Source: Dyadobacter psychrophilus
Lineage (GTDB): Bacteria; Bacteroidota; Bacteroidia; Cytophagales; Spirosomataceae
DNA length: 64,000 nt
Direction: 5' to 3'
Assembly (NCBI RefSeq): GCF_900167945.1
Contig: NZ_FUZA01000002.1
Location: forward strand, 1,054,001-1,118,000
Below the pieces are notes generated by a model. The model searched no databases. It saw nothing but the letters and a program-made list of their open reading frames with translations, and was not told where the DNA came from. Numbering within the stretch: position 1 is the first letter of the stretch; each line of letters starts with the position of its first letter. Shown piece by piece: positions 27,470 through 35,984 of this stretch. The position numbers and the translations under genes were made by a program.

Positions 27470-30295
27470 TTACTGCTTAAAGGTAACTTTGGAAAGCGTC
27501 ATCAATGGCTCGATGGGCTTTGCGGTCTCGTTTTTGAACAATATATAAATGTCGTGCTTGCCGGTGGTTGGCTTAATGTTCACTAAAACGGGGGCACGCG
27601 TCGGGCGGCGTGGTGGTTTTACGGTTTCGCCAGGTTTTTTCTGGCTTTCCATTTCCGCCATCAGCTTCGCCATGTCCACTTCCGGAGCGATCTCAACATT
27701 TTGCTCTCCTACCAGCGTTCCGGTCGGTGAATCGAGCCGGATCTCGATTTTGCCGCCCATTGCACCTTCGCGTTTCTGAGCAGCAGCATTGAGTTCAAGT
27801 GCTTTAATGTCAGTCAGGTCCGTTTCTTTAAATGCAAGAAAACTGTTTGCAAAAGCCACTACGCTGAATCCTAGGCCGGCCGTCCCCAATGCTTTCATGT
27901 CCGCACCCTGCACGATCGGAGCTTCGGCAGCATTCAACTCAGGGCTTCTGAGTACGATCATTTCCTCGGTAGTCTGTGCAGGAATGGCCTTGTTTCCACT
28001 CATAGATCTGTCGGTAAATGCCGCCCTGATCAAAACAGAGCCTTTTCCATTATCCTGAGCAGGAATCTTGGGCGTGTACTCGCCTTTCACCGGCAATGTG
28101 CTCAGCGTTTTATCCGTGCTGTTGAGAATGTATTTAACAATGGTTTCGGCATCCGCAACGGGCAACGCCGGGTGAGCAGCCATAGCAACCTCGCCCCAAA
28201 CGCCCGATCCGCCTTTCAGGATCTTCTGCACCAATGCTTCTGTTACGCCGGGCTTTCCCTTGTATTTATTGGAAATGTCTGCAAATGAAGGTCCTACGGA
28301 TTTTGCATCCACCTGATGGCACACTTTACAATCGCTTTTCCCGATCAAAACCTGCGCAACCGCAAACTGCGTGCTGGCATCCACACTGCGCTGACTCTGA
28401 ATTACTTCGGCATAATCAAAACCTTCGGAAGCGTAATCAATGCTGACTGCAATTTCCTCGGGCTTGATCTTCCCTTCCAGCAAACTTCCATCCTCCTTAT
28501 CCGTTACGTCGATGGAATAGGGAATGGGTTTTCCGGGGAAGAAGAAGGTTTTATTCCCTTCCAGATTTACCGAAACTTTCGGCGGCTCGTTACCTGCGAT
28601 GATTTTCAGTGATTGTGAGTTGGAAGCGCCTTTGGCATCAGTCACAGTCAGGCTTGCGGTGTAAACGCCTGGCTTGTCAAATGTTACCATTGGATCGGCC
28701 GTGGCGAATGTCTTGGCTGCGCCGCCGTTGCCCGTGATTTTCCAGCTGTATTTGAGTTTGTCCCCGTCAAAATCCTTTGTTCCTGCTGACGATAATTTAG
28801 CCTGGAACGGAACTGTTCCACCTTTTTTGTCCGTGGAAACCTGAACAATAGGTTTGCGGTTGCCGCCATTATACTCAATGCGTACTAACCTCGAATTTTC
28901 GCTCTTCCTAAACCAGTTGCTGCCATATTCGAGCACATACAAATCCCCTGAGGGCCCGAACTTAATGTCAATCGGTTGCACCGGATGGTAGGCAGGCAGC
29001 ACGCGCTCCATCGATTGATAATCCCCATTTTCGTTCATGGAAATCGCCATGATCCAGCCACGAGAGAAGTCAGCCGCGATCCATTTGTTTTCGTAATAGG
29101 CTGGCCAGGGCCTTTTCGGCGCTTTGAAATCGGAACGATGGTAAACCGGCCCGCCCGTAGCGCTTCTTGAACCCGATCCAACCGCCGGAAATTTTTCCGA
29201 AATGCCGTAAGGATAGTAAATGAAACTAGGAGCCGTTGGCATCAGCTCTTTCAAACCTGTGTTATTCGGCGAGTTATTGACCAGATTTTTTGGATCTTTT
29301 TTGGCCAAAGGCTTATTAGCAGCATAATCATAAACCGGAAAAGCCTGGTCGTCTCCGACAAACCACGGCCAGCCAAAGTTACCCGGCTTTCTCGCCTGGT
29401 TCATTTCATCATAACCTCTCGGCCCGATCTCCGAATCCTCACTCGCATCCGGCCCCACTTCACCCCAATACAAATAACCGGTTTTGCTGTCGACCGAAAT
29501 GCGCCACGGGTTCCTGTGGCCCATGGAATAGATTTCAGGCCGTGTTTTTGCGGTTCCTTTCGGATAAAGGTTGCCTTCCGGGATGGTGTAGGAACCGTCC
29601 GGTTCAGGGTGGATTTTCAAAATTTTTCCCCTCAGATCATTCGTGTTACCCGCATGTCCCTGATCGTCCCAACTGGCACGGCCTTCCCGTTCGTCGGTCT
29701 GCGCGGCTTTCTGGTTTCCGGTGTTATTCCCGACCGTCAAATACAGGTTACCGGCCTTGTCCCAGGTCATTCCGCCACCTGTATGGCAGCAAACTTCGCG
29801 CTGTGTCACTACTTCGATCACGTCCTTTTTGGAGCTTTCAACCAGTTGGTCATCGCGCAATTCGTAGCGGGAAAGAATGTGTTTTTTCTCGGTCGGATGC
29901 GCATAGTAAAGATAGATCCAATGATTTTTTTCAAAATTCGGATCCATTGTGAAGCCCATTAATCCTTCCTCGGCTTCCCTGGAAACACCTTCCGCGCTCA
30001 CATACTTTGTGTTCACCGGGATCATTGCGATCAGGTCCGTGGACTGGGTGGACGCATTGTATTTTTTAAGTGCGCCTTTCCTTTCAATAATGTAGGCAGA
30101 ACCATCAGGAAGCACTTCAAAAACCATGGGTTCATCCAGATTCTCGGCAACCACGATAGGTGTGAAACGGCTTTCATCCGGTTTGGGCGGATTGTCCTGA
30201 ATTGTAAATGCTGCGATCAGCAAAAAAGCGGGAATTTGCGCGGTGTTTTTAATGAGGCGCGACATTCGCCGTAAACGTAGGGATAGGTTTGTCAT
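27470..30295 (-). CDS. Soluble-type sugar dehydrogenase-PKD-cytochrome c fusion with C-terminal CBM-like domain
   Basis: 941 residues, exported. Residues ~45-475 are a glucose/sorbosone-dehydrogenase beta-propeller ('EGLMGFTMDPNFEKN', 'CCHTGGGMTWDKAGNLYLTV', 'MGHRNPWRISVD', 'GPDASEDSEIGPRG'), the PQQ-type fold. A PKD domain covers ~482-568. A cytochrome c domain follows with CKVCH at 656-660 and a likely Met705 axial ligand ('GEVAMAAHP'). From ~735 a CBM6-like beta domain is interrupted by a charged Pro/Lys-rich insert. It could oxidise a sugar and pass electrons straight to its own heme. It is downstream of the LytTR operon, 59 bp away. Confidence 0.85.
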   Translation of the reverse strand: MTNLSLRLRRMSRLIKNTAQIPAFLLIAAFTIQDNPPKPDESRFTPIVVAENLDEPMVFEVLPDGSAYIIERKGALKKYNASTQSTDLIAMIPVNTKYVSAEGVSREAEEGLMGFTMDPNFEKNHWIYLYYAHPTEKKHILSRYELRDDQLVESSKKDVIEVVTQREVCCHTGGGMTWDKAGNLYLTVGNNTGNQKAAQTDEREGRASWDDQGHAGNTNDLRGKILKIHPEPDGSYTIPEGNLYPKGTAKTRPEIYSMGHRNPWRISVDSKTGYLYWGEVGPDASEDSEIGPRGYDEMNQARKPGNFGWPWFVGDDQAFPVYDYAANKPLAKKDPKNLVNNSPNNTGLKELMPTAPSFIYYPYGISEKFPAVGSGSRSATGGPVYHRSDFKAPKRPWPAYYENKWIAADFSRGWIMAISMNENGDYQSMERVLPAYHPVQPIDIKFGPSGDLYVLEYGSNWFRKSENSRLVRIEYNGGNRKPIVQVSTDKKGGTVPFQAKLSSAGTKDFDGDKLKYSWKITGNGGAAKTFATADPMVTFDKPGVYTASLTVTDAKGASNSQSLKIIAGNEPPKVSVNLEGNKTFFFPGKPIPYSIDVTDKEDGSLLEGKIKPEEIAVSIDYASEGFDYAEVIQSQRSVDASTQFAVAQVLIGKSDCKVCHQVDAKSVGPSFADISNKYKGKPGVTEALVQKILKGGSGVWGEVAMAAHPALPVADAETIVKYILNSTDKTLSTLPVKGEYTPKIPAQDNGKGSVLIRAAFTDRSMSGNKAIPAQTTEEMIVLRSPELNAAEAPIVQGADMKALGTAGLGFSVVAFANSFLAFKETDLTDIKALELNAAAQKREGAMGGKIEIRLDSPTGTLVGEQNVEIAPEVDMAKLMAEMESQKKPGETVKPPRRPTRAPVLVNIKPTTGKHDIYILFKNETAKPIEPLMTLSKVTFKQ

Positions 30296-30354
30296 AAGCA
30301 GAAAACAAGAGTTTACTGGAAATATAACAAATTATCGTTAAAAATTCTTATTCC

Positions 30355-31137
30355 TTATTTTCCCATCCAATGCTTGAAATCACCCACTTTTTCGCGGCTT
30401 ACCAATGCTTCTTTGCTATGCGGGGGGCGCAGGCTCAACGCGAGACGGCTCCCGAAATAAGGATCAATTTTATCTACGGATTTATGCGTGACCATCATGC
30501 CGCGGTTAATGCGGAAAAATTTGGCGGGATCAAGAACATCGGCCAGCTCGTCGAGGGTGTAATCCACCAGGAGTTTTTGATTCGTATCCGTAACAAAAAA
30601 GCTGTAACGTTCCTCTGTAAAGAAATAGGCGATTTCGCTGACTTCTATGGACAGCATTTTTTGTCCTTGTTTTACCAAAAATCGCTGTCTGTACTCTTTT
30701 TTGCTTGTTTTTTGAAATCCCTCTAACAATTTTTTGATTCCTTCCAGTGAATCTTCGGCGGGCAGGGCGCGCATGTTTTCATATTTTTGGAGGCTTCGCT
30801 GCAAATCGTCGCGATGCACCGGTTTCAGCAGATAATCGATGCTATTCAGCTTGAAAGCCTGTAACGCATATTCGTCGTAGGAAGTCGTAAAAATGATGGT
30901 GCTGGTCACCTGCACACGGTTAAATATTTCAAAACTCTGCCCATCCGACAATTCAATGTCCAGGAAAATCAGGTTAGGGTCTGCGTTACCAGCTTTTTGG
31001 TTGCTTTTGAGCCATTCCACCGTTTCCTCAATGCTGTCCGTTACGCCGCTGATGAGCAGGGCGGGCGCCGTTTCATTCAATAATTTTCTTAATCTTCTGA
31101 CAGACAGGTCTTCGTCTTCCACAATCAGTGCGTCCAT
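30355..31137 (-). CDS. LytTR-family response regulator
   Basis: 260 residues. Receiver domain with phosphoacceptor Asp60 ('LIFLDIELSDG') and 'YLLKPVHRDDL' as the conserved Lys switch, then a C-terminal LytTR DNA-binding domain ('RQRFLVKQGQKMLSIEVSEI', 'FFRINRGMMVTHKSVDKI'). It lies 11 bp downstream of the nearer LytS-type kinase, so the two form an operon, with a second kinase upstream. Targets unknown; the downstream dehydrogenase fusion is a candidate. Confidence 0.92.
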   Translation of the reverse strand: MDALIVEDEDLSVRRLRKLLNETAPALLISGVTDSIEETVEWLKSNQKAGNADPNLIFLDIELSDGQSFEIFNRVQVTSTIIFTTSYDEYALQAFKLNSIDYLLKPVHRDDLQRSLQKYENMRALPAEDSLEGIKKLLEGFQKTSKKEYRQRFLVKQGQKMLSIEVSEIAYFFTEERYSFFVTDTNQKLLVDYTLDELADVLDPAKFFRINRGMMVTHKSVDKIDPYFGSRLALSLRPPHSKEALVSREKVGDFKHWMGK

Positions 31138-31148
31138 AATTCTAAATT

Positions 31149-32258
31149 TCAGGCTATTAATGGCAGGATTACCGTAAAAAATTCATGGTTACTCTCGACA
31201 ACAGGCTGCAAAACGTCTTTTTGCTGTTCGTTGAGGAGCTTGTATTTAGTGATAATGTTAACCAGCCCCACGCCTGTGGATTCCAGGTTTTCGGCGCCGG
31301 CGGTCAATGTTTTCTTCTGCAAATTATTGCGCACCATGAGATTCCCTTCCTGCGTGCTCAATATGAAAATCGTGAGTGGCCGGCTGGCCCGGATTACATT
31401 GTGCTTAACCGCATTTTCGACTAATAACTGCAATGTTAAGGGCGGGATCCTGCGGTTCATCAAGTGTTTTTCGACATGCACGTAAAGCTTCATTCCGTCT
31501 CCATATCGTGTTTTTAGTAAATGTCCGTAAGACTCGATAAAAGAAAGTTCCTTTTGCAAAGTCGTCAGCTGGCTCAAATCGCTGTCGCCCAGCGAGGCGT
31601 GATTGGTTTGCAGCAAATAGCGGTAAACCCGCGCCATTTCATCCACAAATTGCTCTGCTTTCTGCGGATCTTCTGCGATCAATGTGGACAGGGAATTTAA
31701 TGTATTGAACAAAAAATGGGGGCTTACCTGCGCTTTCAGACTTTCCAGTTGGCCGTTGACATTTTCTTTCATCAATCTTTCGCGGTTTACTTCGTGATGT
31801 TTCCATCGGCCAATCGCGTTGATCGTCTCCTGAATACCCATAACCAGCATGATCGCGCCCATATTAACCAGGTAAATCGTCAGGATGCGCGGGATTGTGA
31901 GCGTTGAACCGAACAGTCCGAAGCCAATGTAAAACCAGGCAATTAAAAGCAAAAAAACACCGGAAAGCGCTGCATGTGCGGCTATGGAAACAAATATGCG
32001 CCTTAATGTCTGGTCTAGTTTGGGATAGCGCTGGGCAATGTTATTATTGATCCTGGATTGGATTAAAAATGTGATGGTCAGTAAACATCCATTCAGTAAT
32101 GTGCTTCCTGTGAAGGTTTTCCAGTTGCTTATGAAACCAGGGCCAACCATCAGGTAATTGAAAAACATCAGGAAAACCGGCATAGTCAGCGCGTACGACC
32201 AGCGGCTTTTCGGGCTTATCGCGCCTGACATTCCTGCTATCAATTTTCCTTTCGTCAT
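31149..32258 (-). CDS. LytS-type sensor histidine kinase (His_kinase/HATPase)
   Basis: 369 residues with four N-terminal membrane helices (~25-150), no separate sensor domain, then the kinase core. H-box 'QVSPHFLFNTLNSLSTLI' has the phosphorylated His at 181, N-box 'LQLLVENAVKHNV' and G-box 'STGVGLVNIITKY'. Partner of the LytTR regulator 11 bp downstream. Own promoter suggested by a perfect -7 at 32308-32315. The signal is unknown and is probably read in the membrane. Confidence 0.9.
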   Translation of the reverse strand: MTKGKLIAGMSGAISPKSRWSYALTMPVFLMFFNYLMVGPGFISNWKTFTGSTLLNGCLLTITFLIQSRINNNIAQRYPKLDQTLRRIFVSIAAHAALSGVFLLLIAWFYIGFGLFGSTLTIPRILTIYLVNMGAIMLVMGIQETINAIGRWKHHEVNRERLMKENVNGQLESLKAQVSPHFLFNTLNSLSTLIAEDPQKAEQFVDEMARVYRYLLQTNHASLGDSDLSQLTTLQKELSFIESYGHLLKTRYGDGMKLYVHVEKHLMNRRIPPLTLQLLVENAVKHNVIRASRPLTIFILSTQEGNLMVRNNLQKKTLTAGAENLESTGVGLVNIITKYKLLNEQQKDVLQPVVESNHEFFTVILPLIA

Positions 32259-32307
32259 GGTGTGTCGGCTCGTCCTGTTGGCCGCGGTCTCAGTTTATTG
32301 ATGAATT

Positions 32308-32315
32308 CAAAAGTA
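32308..32315 (-). promoter_or_regulatory. -7 element TACTTTTG for LytS-type kinase
   Basis: Perfect TAnnTTTG on the minus strand, 50 bp before the kinase start; -33 weak. Confidence 0.35.
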
Positions 32316-32399
32316 TAACAGCACGGCGAAAAGCAGGAATGCTAGTTGTATCAATTGAATGAATAAATGTTTGAATTGTACAGATTCCGGCATATCAAA

Positions 32400-33443
32400 T
32401 TAAGCCCTTACCCGGGCAGACAATAATGGAACCGTGACCGTAAAATGTTCCGCCGTTTCCTTCACGCGAAGTTCCCGGTTGCTCAGCGCATGATATTTAG
32501 CCCTTATTCCACCCAGGCCACCCTGATCGGTCCCCATCGCCCTTACTTTGCTCTGAATGTTGTTTTGAACCATGATCCGCTGACTGAAAGCAATTTCAAT
32601 TTTGACAATCAATGGTTTAGCTTTGGTCATTGTATTGAATTTAATCGCGTTATCTATCAAGACCTGCAAAACCAATGGGGGAACAAGCAGTTCGCCTGAA
32701 TAGGGTTCAGGCTCAATAATGTGCAGGCTTTCGCCGTAGCGCGCACCCAACAGTCGCGCGTATGTGTGCAGGAAGGTGAACTCTGCCTGAACGGGAACGA
32801 GTTCTGTTTTGGAAGCCTGTAAGATGTAGCGGTAGATTTTGGCAAGATCTTCAACAAATTCCTCCGCCTTGTCCTGATCGTCGCTGATCAGTGCGGAAAG
32901 GGTGTTCAGGCTGTTGAACAAAAAGTGAGGGTTAACCTGCCCTTTGAGCGCGTCAAACTGATGTTGCAGTGATTCACGTTCCAGCCTTTCACTTTCTGCC
33001 TGGTTCTTTTTCCATTGTTCCAACGAATAAAAAAGTCCAAGCATGGCGCAAAGGAACACATCGAAGAATCCGCCCAGGATCATGATAGGCCAAATGTTTC
33101 CCCAAATAAATTCTACTTCCAATCCCGGGGTAATGCTGTAAGCCCAGACATCGAAAGCGGCAAGCAACATGGTAAGCAACCCGACGGCCAGCAACATTGC
33201 CACCAATCTCGGCGAGGTCTGGTCTACATTCGGGAAGCGACCGATGATCCACCGGATCACCATGGTAAGCGCAACGATAGAAAACCAGTAAAGCGCTAAA
33301 ACAAGCAGCGTAGCGGTAACAAAAACCGAAAGATCCTGAAAATAGGCAGTGCCTATGAAATAGTAATTACCGACAGCACAAAACACCGGCATCATAGCCA
33401 GGTGATACCACCATTCGTATTTTGTAAAAAAATGCGGCCTCAC
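32400..33443 (-). CDS. Second LytS-type sensor histidine kinase
   Basis: 347 residues from a GTG at 33443. A longer frame starts at a TTG at 33479, but that TTG overlaps a perfect -7 element, so the GTG ('RPHFFTKYEWWYHLAMMP' follows) or the later ATG is more credible. Four membrane helices, then 'QVNPHFLFNSLNTLSALISD' with the H-box, 'LQVLIDNAIKFNT' as N-box and 'GGLGGIRAKYHALS' as G-box. The core is intact. It is co-directional with and 140 bp upstream of the other kinase and its regulator; they probably share that regulator. Confidence 0.88.
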   Translation of the reverse strand: MRPHFFTKYEWWYHLAMMPVFCAVGNYYFIGTAYFQDLSVFVTATLLVLALYWFSIVALTMVIRWIIGRFPNVDQTSPRLVAMLLAVGLLTMLLAAFDVWAYSITPGLEVEFIWGNIWPIMILGGFFDVFLCAMLGLFYSLEQWKKNQAESERLERESLQHQFDALKGQVNPHFLFNSLNTLSALISDDQDKAEEFVEDLAKIYRYILQASKTELVPVQAEFTFLHTYARLLGARYGESLHIIEPEPYSGELLVPPLVLQVLIDNAIKFNTMTKAKPLIVKIEIAFSQRIMVQNNIQSKVRAMGTDQGGLGGIRAKYHALSNRELRVKETAEHFTVTVPLLSARVRA

Positions 33444-33476
33444 GATAATGTAAAGAAGGGTTTTGCAAGATAAATT

Positions 33477-33484
33477 CAAAAATA
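33477..33484 (-). promoter_or_regulatory. -7 element TATTTTTG for second LytS-type kinase
   Basis: Perfect TAnnTTTG on the minus strand, 34 bp before the preferred GTG start. It overlaps the alternative TTG start, which argues against that TTG being used. Confidence 0.35.
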
Positions 33485-33657
33485 AGGAACCCTAAATAAT
33501 TACTTATCAGCATCCTAATGTTTTTTCCAATCCATTAACTGCTTCCTGCAATTTGTTACATAAATGCCGTAATTGGTGATGGTTGCCCATTCCTGCCGCT
33601 GCAATCTGCCCATAAATTTGAAAAAACAAAACAAAATGCCGGTAACTTGAGCCTTAC

Positions 33658-33789
33658 GTGCAAACTCAGCTGACCGTGAAATATTACGAGGGCGAAAGGG
33701 ACAATGAACTCCTAGCACCGCTCCTTAGCGGCGATATTCAATCAAGGACCGCCGCTGCCAAGTTCAGAGGAAAGGCTGCGAGTTTTTAG
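33658..33789 (+). other. Possible small ORF or gene fragment (43 codons)
   Basis: The 355-bp gap between the second kinase (33443) and the thioredoxin-like gene (33799) holds one coding-like frame: GTG at 33658 to TAG at 33789. The peptide has segments such as 'VQTQLTVKYYEGERDNELLA' and 'GDIQSRTAAAKFRGKAASF'. The composition looks like real protein, but there is no ATG, no clear promoter and no family match I recognise. It could be a short protein or a remnant. Otherwise I see nothing in this gap. Confidence 0.2.
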
Positions 33790-33798
33790 CAGCAATTT

Positions 33799-35169
33799 CT
33801 ATAATGTCCGGGCTTTCATTTTGACCAGCGCTTCCTCGATATTGGGGGAGCGTTGTTTGGCAACTTTGCCCGCTTCAACGGCTTTTGTCTGCCATTTGAT
33901 CGCTTCTTCCTTTTGTCCCAGCTTGTAAAGCAGGTGTGCATAGGTGTCCAGGTAGGCGGGATTTCCCAGTGCCATCGGGTGGTTTGTTCCCTTTGTTAAC
34001 TCATCGAACCATTCCAATGAACGTTTGGACCACATCAGGGCCTTTTCCAGTTCGCCCTTCTTGTCGGACATTTCGTAAAAATGCCATGCGTGCTCATTCA
34101 TCTCCATATGGAAATACTGGGATGGAGGTGCAAACTGCATCGTTTTAAGCATCATGCTTTTACGAACCGAATCATTGGCAATGGTGAATCGCCTGACATG
34201 GTCCGCATCCATTCGTTTCAGCGAATCAACGGACATCAGCATATGTGTAAAGTTCAAAAATTGCGACACTTGCTGCATATACGACATAGTGTCCCTTACT
34301 GCAAGAGAATATCTCAGCATACTCCTTTGAAATGCTATGTTACCCAGTGTATAGTTGGGCTTAAATGTGCCCTGGGTAAAAACTGCTGTCTGGTATGCGA
34401 GCTCCTGGTTTTTAGTCTGTACCGCCTTGTGAAATGAATTTCCGATAATAGCATTATTGATCGCTACCGCCTCAGGATAGGGGACGGTTTTATACAAACT
34501 GTCAATTACCTTTCGGGGCGTTGCCGCCTGGATCACCTTATAGATACGGCTGTCCAGGGTAGGGCCGGATTGATATATAAATTTGATAATCTGAAAGTTT
34601 TGCAAAGAATCGAGGTTCAGTGTGCCCGCGTATTCATCAAGCAGTTTGTCCGCGGGCTTTCCCAGTTCCAGCTGCCGGGTAATATAAGCCCGCATAAATT
34701 GAGATGATCGCTCGCCAGCGTTATATTCCTTTTCAAACGCTTCCAGCGGCTTGCTTTTAAGCCTTCCGATCGCAATGTCTGCCTGTTGCAGGTAAACTTC
34801 GCCGCTGCTCGACGAGCCATTGAAGCGGTTGAGGACATTGCCATCAGCATTCACAAACAGGGAAACCAAAGGATGAGTTAGGCCGAATTTTCCAGCCAGT
34901 TGTGTCCCGTTTTTAGATTCAATGCGGACCCTTGTGGATATAAAGTCTTTTTGAAATCGCTCTTTCAACACCGGTGAGCTGAAACCCTGGGTGGCAACAT
35001 CATTGCACTGGTCACAGCCGCGGCCTTCGATATGGATGAAAATCAGTTTTTTCTCTTTTTTTGCTTGCCTGGAAAGCTGTTCCCAGGTCGTTGCCGAGTC
35101 CAGAAAACTAATTTGCGCAAAGCATTGTGAAGTTAAAAGCAGGGTAAAACCAAGTAATAGTAATTTCAT
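33799..35169 (-). CDS. Exported thioredoxin-like protein with C-terminal helical (TPR-like) repeats
   Basis: 456 residues. Signal peptide ~1-18 ('LLLTSQCFAQ'). The first domain is thioredoxin-fold: 'KKLIFIHIEGRGCDQCNDVA' with Cys52-x-x-Cys55, followed by 'SPVLKERFQKDFISTRVRIE' and 'FGLTHPLVSLFVNADG' (cis-Pro region). The rest is helical with a recognisable TPR near the end ('AYLDTYAHLLYKLGQKEEAI'). Likely a periplasmic thiol-disulfide protein; partner unknown. A perfect -7 lies 25 bp upstream. Confidence 0.75.
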   Translation of the reverse strand: MKLLLLGFTLLLTSQCFAQISFLDSATTWEQLSRQAKKEKKLIFIHIEGRGCDQCNDVATQGFSSPVLKERFQKDFISTRVRIESKNGTQLAGKFGLTHPLVSLFVNADGNVLNRFNGSSSSGEVYLQQADIAIGRLKSKPLEAFEKEYNAGERSSQFMRAYITRQLELGKPADKLLDEYAGTLNLDSLQNFQIIKFIYQSGPTLDSRIYKVIQAATPRKVIDSLYKTVPYPEAVAINNAIIGNSFHKAVQTKNQELAYQTAVFTQGTFKPNYTLGNIAFQRSMLRYSLAVRDTMSYMQQVSQFLNFTHMLMSVDSLKRMDADHVRRFTIANDSVRKSMMLKTMQFAPPSQYFHMEMNEHAWHFYEMSDKKGELEKALMWSKRSLEWFDELTKGTNHPMALGNPAYLDTYAHLLYKLGQKEEAIKWQTKAVEAGKVAKQRSPNIEEALVKMKARTL

Positions 35170-35193
35170 AAATAGAGTTAGCTAAACGTTGTC

Positions 35194-35201
35194 CAAATCT
35201 A
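35194..35201 (-). promoter_or_regulatory. -7 element TAGATTTG for thioredoxin-like gene
   Basis: Perfect TAnnTTTG on the minus strand 25 bp before the start; -33 not evident. Confidence 0.35.
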
Positions 35202-35264
35202 TTATTTTTTTTGTAACCGTTTGTTGCCAGAAAGTAAAACTTAACATGAGATCCGGGCAGATTT

Positions 35265-35804
35265 TTAGCGCCAGCCCATTGCGATTCCAAACCCTGCCAG
35301 GGAAGCCAGCGGATTCGCGATCAAAGGCGGGGTATATCTTAGTTTCAAGATGTAAATCCATCGTTCGGTCACCAGGTCCAAGCGTAAGCCTGCCATTCCA
35401 GCGGGCGTGACCAGTTGCTGGCCGTTCGCTCCTGAATGCAGGCCGCGGTCGTAGCGGTCGATGAAAAAGGATCCCAGTCCTGCTTCAAAATAGGTTTCAA
35501 TATTGCGGTGACCGGGCTGTGGAATGCAGGTTTTGCGTCTATAAGGATTTAAAATGAAGCAATGCGTTAATGCAGCAGAAAAAGACGGGCTGCGGAAATC
35601 CGGCTCACTAACCGCACCAACGCCGGCCTGTACATTCCAGAACGATTTCTTTCCATAACCGAATGCAGCCTCGGCAGTAAAAGCGCCCTTCGGAGCAATC
35701 CCGAAAATCTCGACGCCAAATGCACCGCGTATGCGGGTATAATTTGGCTGCGCCGCAACCAACGATGCGCTGAGTACAAAGATCAGAAGCAGTTTTGTGA
35801 ACAC
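35265..35804 (-). CDS. Hypothetical outer-membrane beta-barrel-like protein
   Basis: 179 residues with a GTG start; the next upstream in-frame codons reach a stop with no ATG. A signal peptide covers ~1-19 ('LSASLVAAQ'). The mature part is Gly- and aromatic-rich with alternating strands ('FTAEAAFGYGKKSFWNVQAG', 'YFEAGLGSFFIDRYDRG', 'WIYILKLRYTPPLIANP') and a C-terminal aromatic/Arg end, suggesting a small outer-membrane barrel. Family not recognised. Confidence 0.6.
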   Translation of the reverse strand: MFTKLLLIFVLSASLVAAQPNYTRIRGAFGVEIFGIAPKGAFTAEAAFGYGKKSFWNVQAGVGAVSEPDFRSPSFSAALTHCFILNPYRRKTCIPQPGHRNIETYFEAGLGSFFIDRYDRGLHSGANGQQLVTPAGMAGLRLDLVTERWIYILKLRYTPPLIANPLASLAGFGIAMGWR

Positions 35805-35891
35805 GGAGTAAGGCTTTGCCTTTCAACGGCCGAAGCGTTCTATAAGTATGCAAAAAGTTACATTTTGCGGTTTATTGCAGACATATCCTTC

Positions 35892-35962
35892 AAATCGCGG
35901 AGCGATGCAATATGGATAGCAAGATATTTGCAGCATCAAATGTAAATCCCGGAGGGATGTAA
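35892..35962. repeat. Two REP-like short stem-loops
   Basis: Two 19-bp units, 35892-35910 and 35944-35962, start 52 bp apart and share AAATCsCGGAGsGATGyAA. Each folds to a 5-bp stem around GGA: ATCGC/GCGAT in the first, ATCCC/GGGAT in the second. The differing stem base pair is changed on both sides, keeping the pairing. They lie in the 180-bp gap between the barrel gene and the TPR kinase gene. The pattern is like dispersed palindromic elements of other Bacteroidota; no transposase is near. Confidence 0.5.
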
Positions 35963-35984
35963 CGGCGTCCCGTTTGAAATAATT

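Noticed and set aside
33444-33479. TTG start of the second LytS-type kinase
   Set aside because: It overlaps a perfect -7 element, so a start at 33443 or later is preferred.
33515-33718. Minus-strand ORF of 67 codons in the kinase/thioredoxin gap
   Set aside because: Composition rich in Arg, Cys and Phe with no domain pattern; overlaps the more protein-like plus-strand frame and has no promoter.
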